A DNA stretch of 6,065 nt from Candidatus Hodarchaeota archaeon. GTDB taxonomy: Archaea; Asgardarchaeota; Heimdallarchaeia; Hodarchaeales; YT1-039. Positions 5,555 to 6,065 of this stretch are shown here, piece after piece. The notes under the pieces were generated by a model that saw only the letters and a program-made list of their open reading frames with translations, was not told where the DNA came from and ran no database searches. The DNA is taken from NCBI GenBank assembly GCA_016840025.1, contig JAEOTF010000011.1:1-6065 (forward strand), written 5' to 3'. Position 1 is the stretch's first letter, and the number at the start of each line of letters is the position of its first letter. The translations under genes and the position numbers were made by a program.

Positions 5555-6065
5555 TTACCTCATCTTTCTTGAAAAATATTCGTGTAGAACTCCAATTAAG
5601 AAAAGTAATCCAATCACGACATCGGTAAATGTCCCGGGTATACCTAAGGCTCTTAGACCATGACTACCAGTAATGAAGAATGCTAATAGTAAGGATGTGA
5701 ATAACATCATTTCCGGTTTTGATTTCCCAATTAAAGTACTAACGATAGCGTAAAAACCATATTGACCAGTCATCCCTGTTTCAGCACGGAAAAAATGACC
5801 GAAAACTAACATTGCTCCAGCTAATGCGATTATTCCTCCACTCAGAAACATACATAAAGTAGTTATTTTCTTGGTATTGATCCCAGCTTGAGAAGCTGCA
5901 GATGGATTTACCCCAACTACTCTAAATTCATATCCTAAAACTGTTTTATTCATTAACAGGTAAATTATTGGGATTAAAACTAATGCGACGAAAAAGGTTG
6001 TATTTAAAGGATATTTGATAAAAGGGAACCGGAGTGCTTCTTCGATCATCTTTGTCTTCGGTATC
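5555..6065 (-). CDS. ABC importer permease, nucleoside/BMP type, 5' end outside window (NupP/YufP-like)
   Basis: C-terminal 169 residues of the first permease of the same importer. The frame is open through the window edge, adding IPKTK before the first internal Met (ATG at 6049), so that Met is almost certainly not the start. NupP/YufP relatives have about 350 residues, so roughly half is missing. Visible are a hydrophobic segment (FFVALVLIPIIYLLM), the coupling loop GYEFRVVGVNPSAASQAGIN with the following KKIT, then SGGIIALAGAMLVFG and further membrane segments ending in YFSRKMR. The loop aligns with the one in the downstream permease (G..P.AA..AGIN..K), so the two are distant paralogues, as usual for this heterodimeric transporter. 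It is the upstream member of a tightly packed pair: TAA at 5555-5557, one base, then the next ATG. The ATPase and BMP-type binding protein are expected to lie beyond the right edge. Confidence 0.87.
   Translation of the reverse strand, partial: IPKTKMIEEALRFPFIKYPLNTTFFVALVLIPIIYLLMNKTVLGYEFRVVGVNPSAASQAGINTKKITTLCMFLSGGIIALAGAMLVFGHFFRAETGMTGQYGFYAIVSTLIGKSKPEMMLFTSLLLAFFITGSHGLRALGIPGTFTDVVIGLLFLIGVLHEYFSRKMR
5557..5564 (-). promoter_or_regulatory. Shine-Dalgarno site (GATGAGGT) inside the upstream permease end
   Basis: On the - strand GATGAGGT lies 3 bases before the ATG at 5553 and overlaps the last codons and the first base of the stop codon of the upstream permease. With one base between stop and start, this indicates translational coupling and a single transcript for both permeases. 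Confidence 0.5.

Overview
The window is AT-rich and densely coded, with six protein-coding genes and no RNA gene, mobile element or CRISPR array that I can see. No non-coding stretch exceeds about 105 bases. Two starts are decided by GGTG-type Shine-Dalgarno sequences, no clear bacterial -35/-10 pairs are visible, gene ends lie near plain T-tracts rather than hairpin terminators, and there is an aldehyde:ferredoxin oxidoreductase (AOR). Together these suggest an anaerobic archaeon, possibly a low-GC metagenomic lineage such as Asgard archaea. A low-GC anaerobic bacterium such as a Clostridia-like or Chloroflexota-like organism is not excluded, and the lineage call is weak.

Layout from left to right: (1) positions 1-63, + strand, are the last 20 codons of a RidA/YjgF-family imine/enamine deaminase. 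(2) On the - strand, an iron-dependent alcohol dehydrogenase (1545-2723) is followed downstream by a metal-dependent amidohydrolase of the chlorohydrolase/SAH-deaminase type (79-1440). The amidohydrolase probably also has its own promoter in the roughly 100-base gap. (3) On the + strand, diverging from the alcohol dehydrogenase across about 64 bases, is a full-length tungsten- or molybdenum-pterin AOR (2788-4659). (4) On the - strand, converging on the AOR gene with 9 bases between the stop codons, are two tandem inner-membrane permeases of a nucleoside/BMP-type ABC importer. One is complete (4669-5553); the other lacks its 5' end at the window edge (5555-6065).

Working model (inference): this is part of a catabolic locus for an imported nitrogen-containing compound, plausibly a nucleoside, nucleobase or related heterocycle. 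The ABC permeases would bring it in, the amidohydrolase would hydrolyse or deaminate it, and RidA would clear a reactive enamine/imine intermediate. The alcohol dehydrogenase and AOR would reduce or oxidise an aldehyde product, the AOR delivering electrons to ferredoxin. Each family assignment is well supported by motifs; the shared pathway and the substrate are not shown by the sequence. I did not find a clearly new system. The most useful second looks are the combined gene content, two active-site variations (amidohydrolase and alcohol dehydrogenase) and the start-site corrections.
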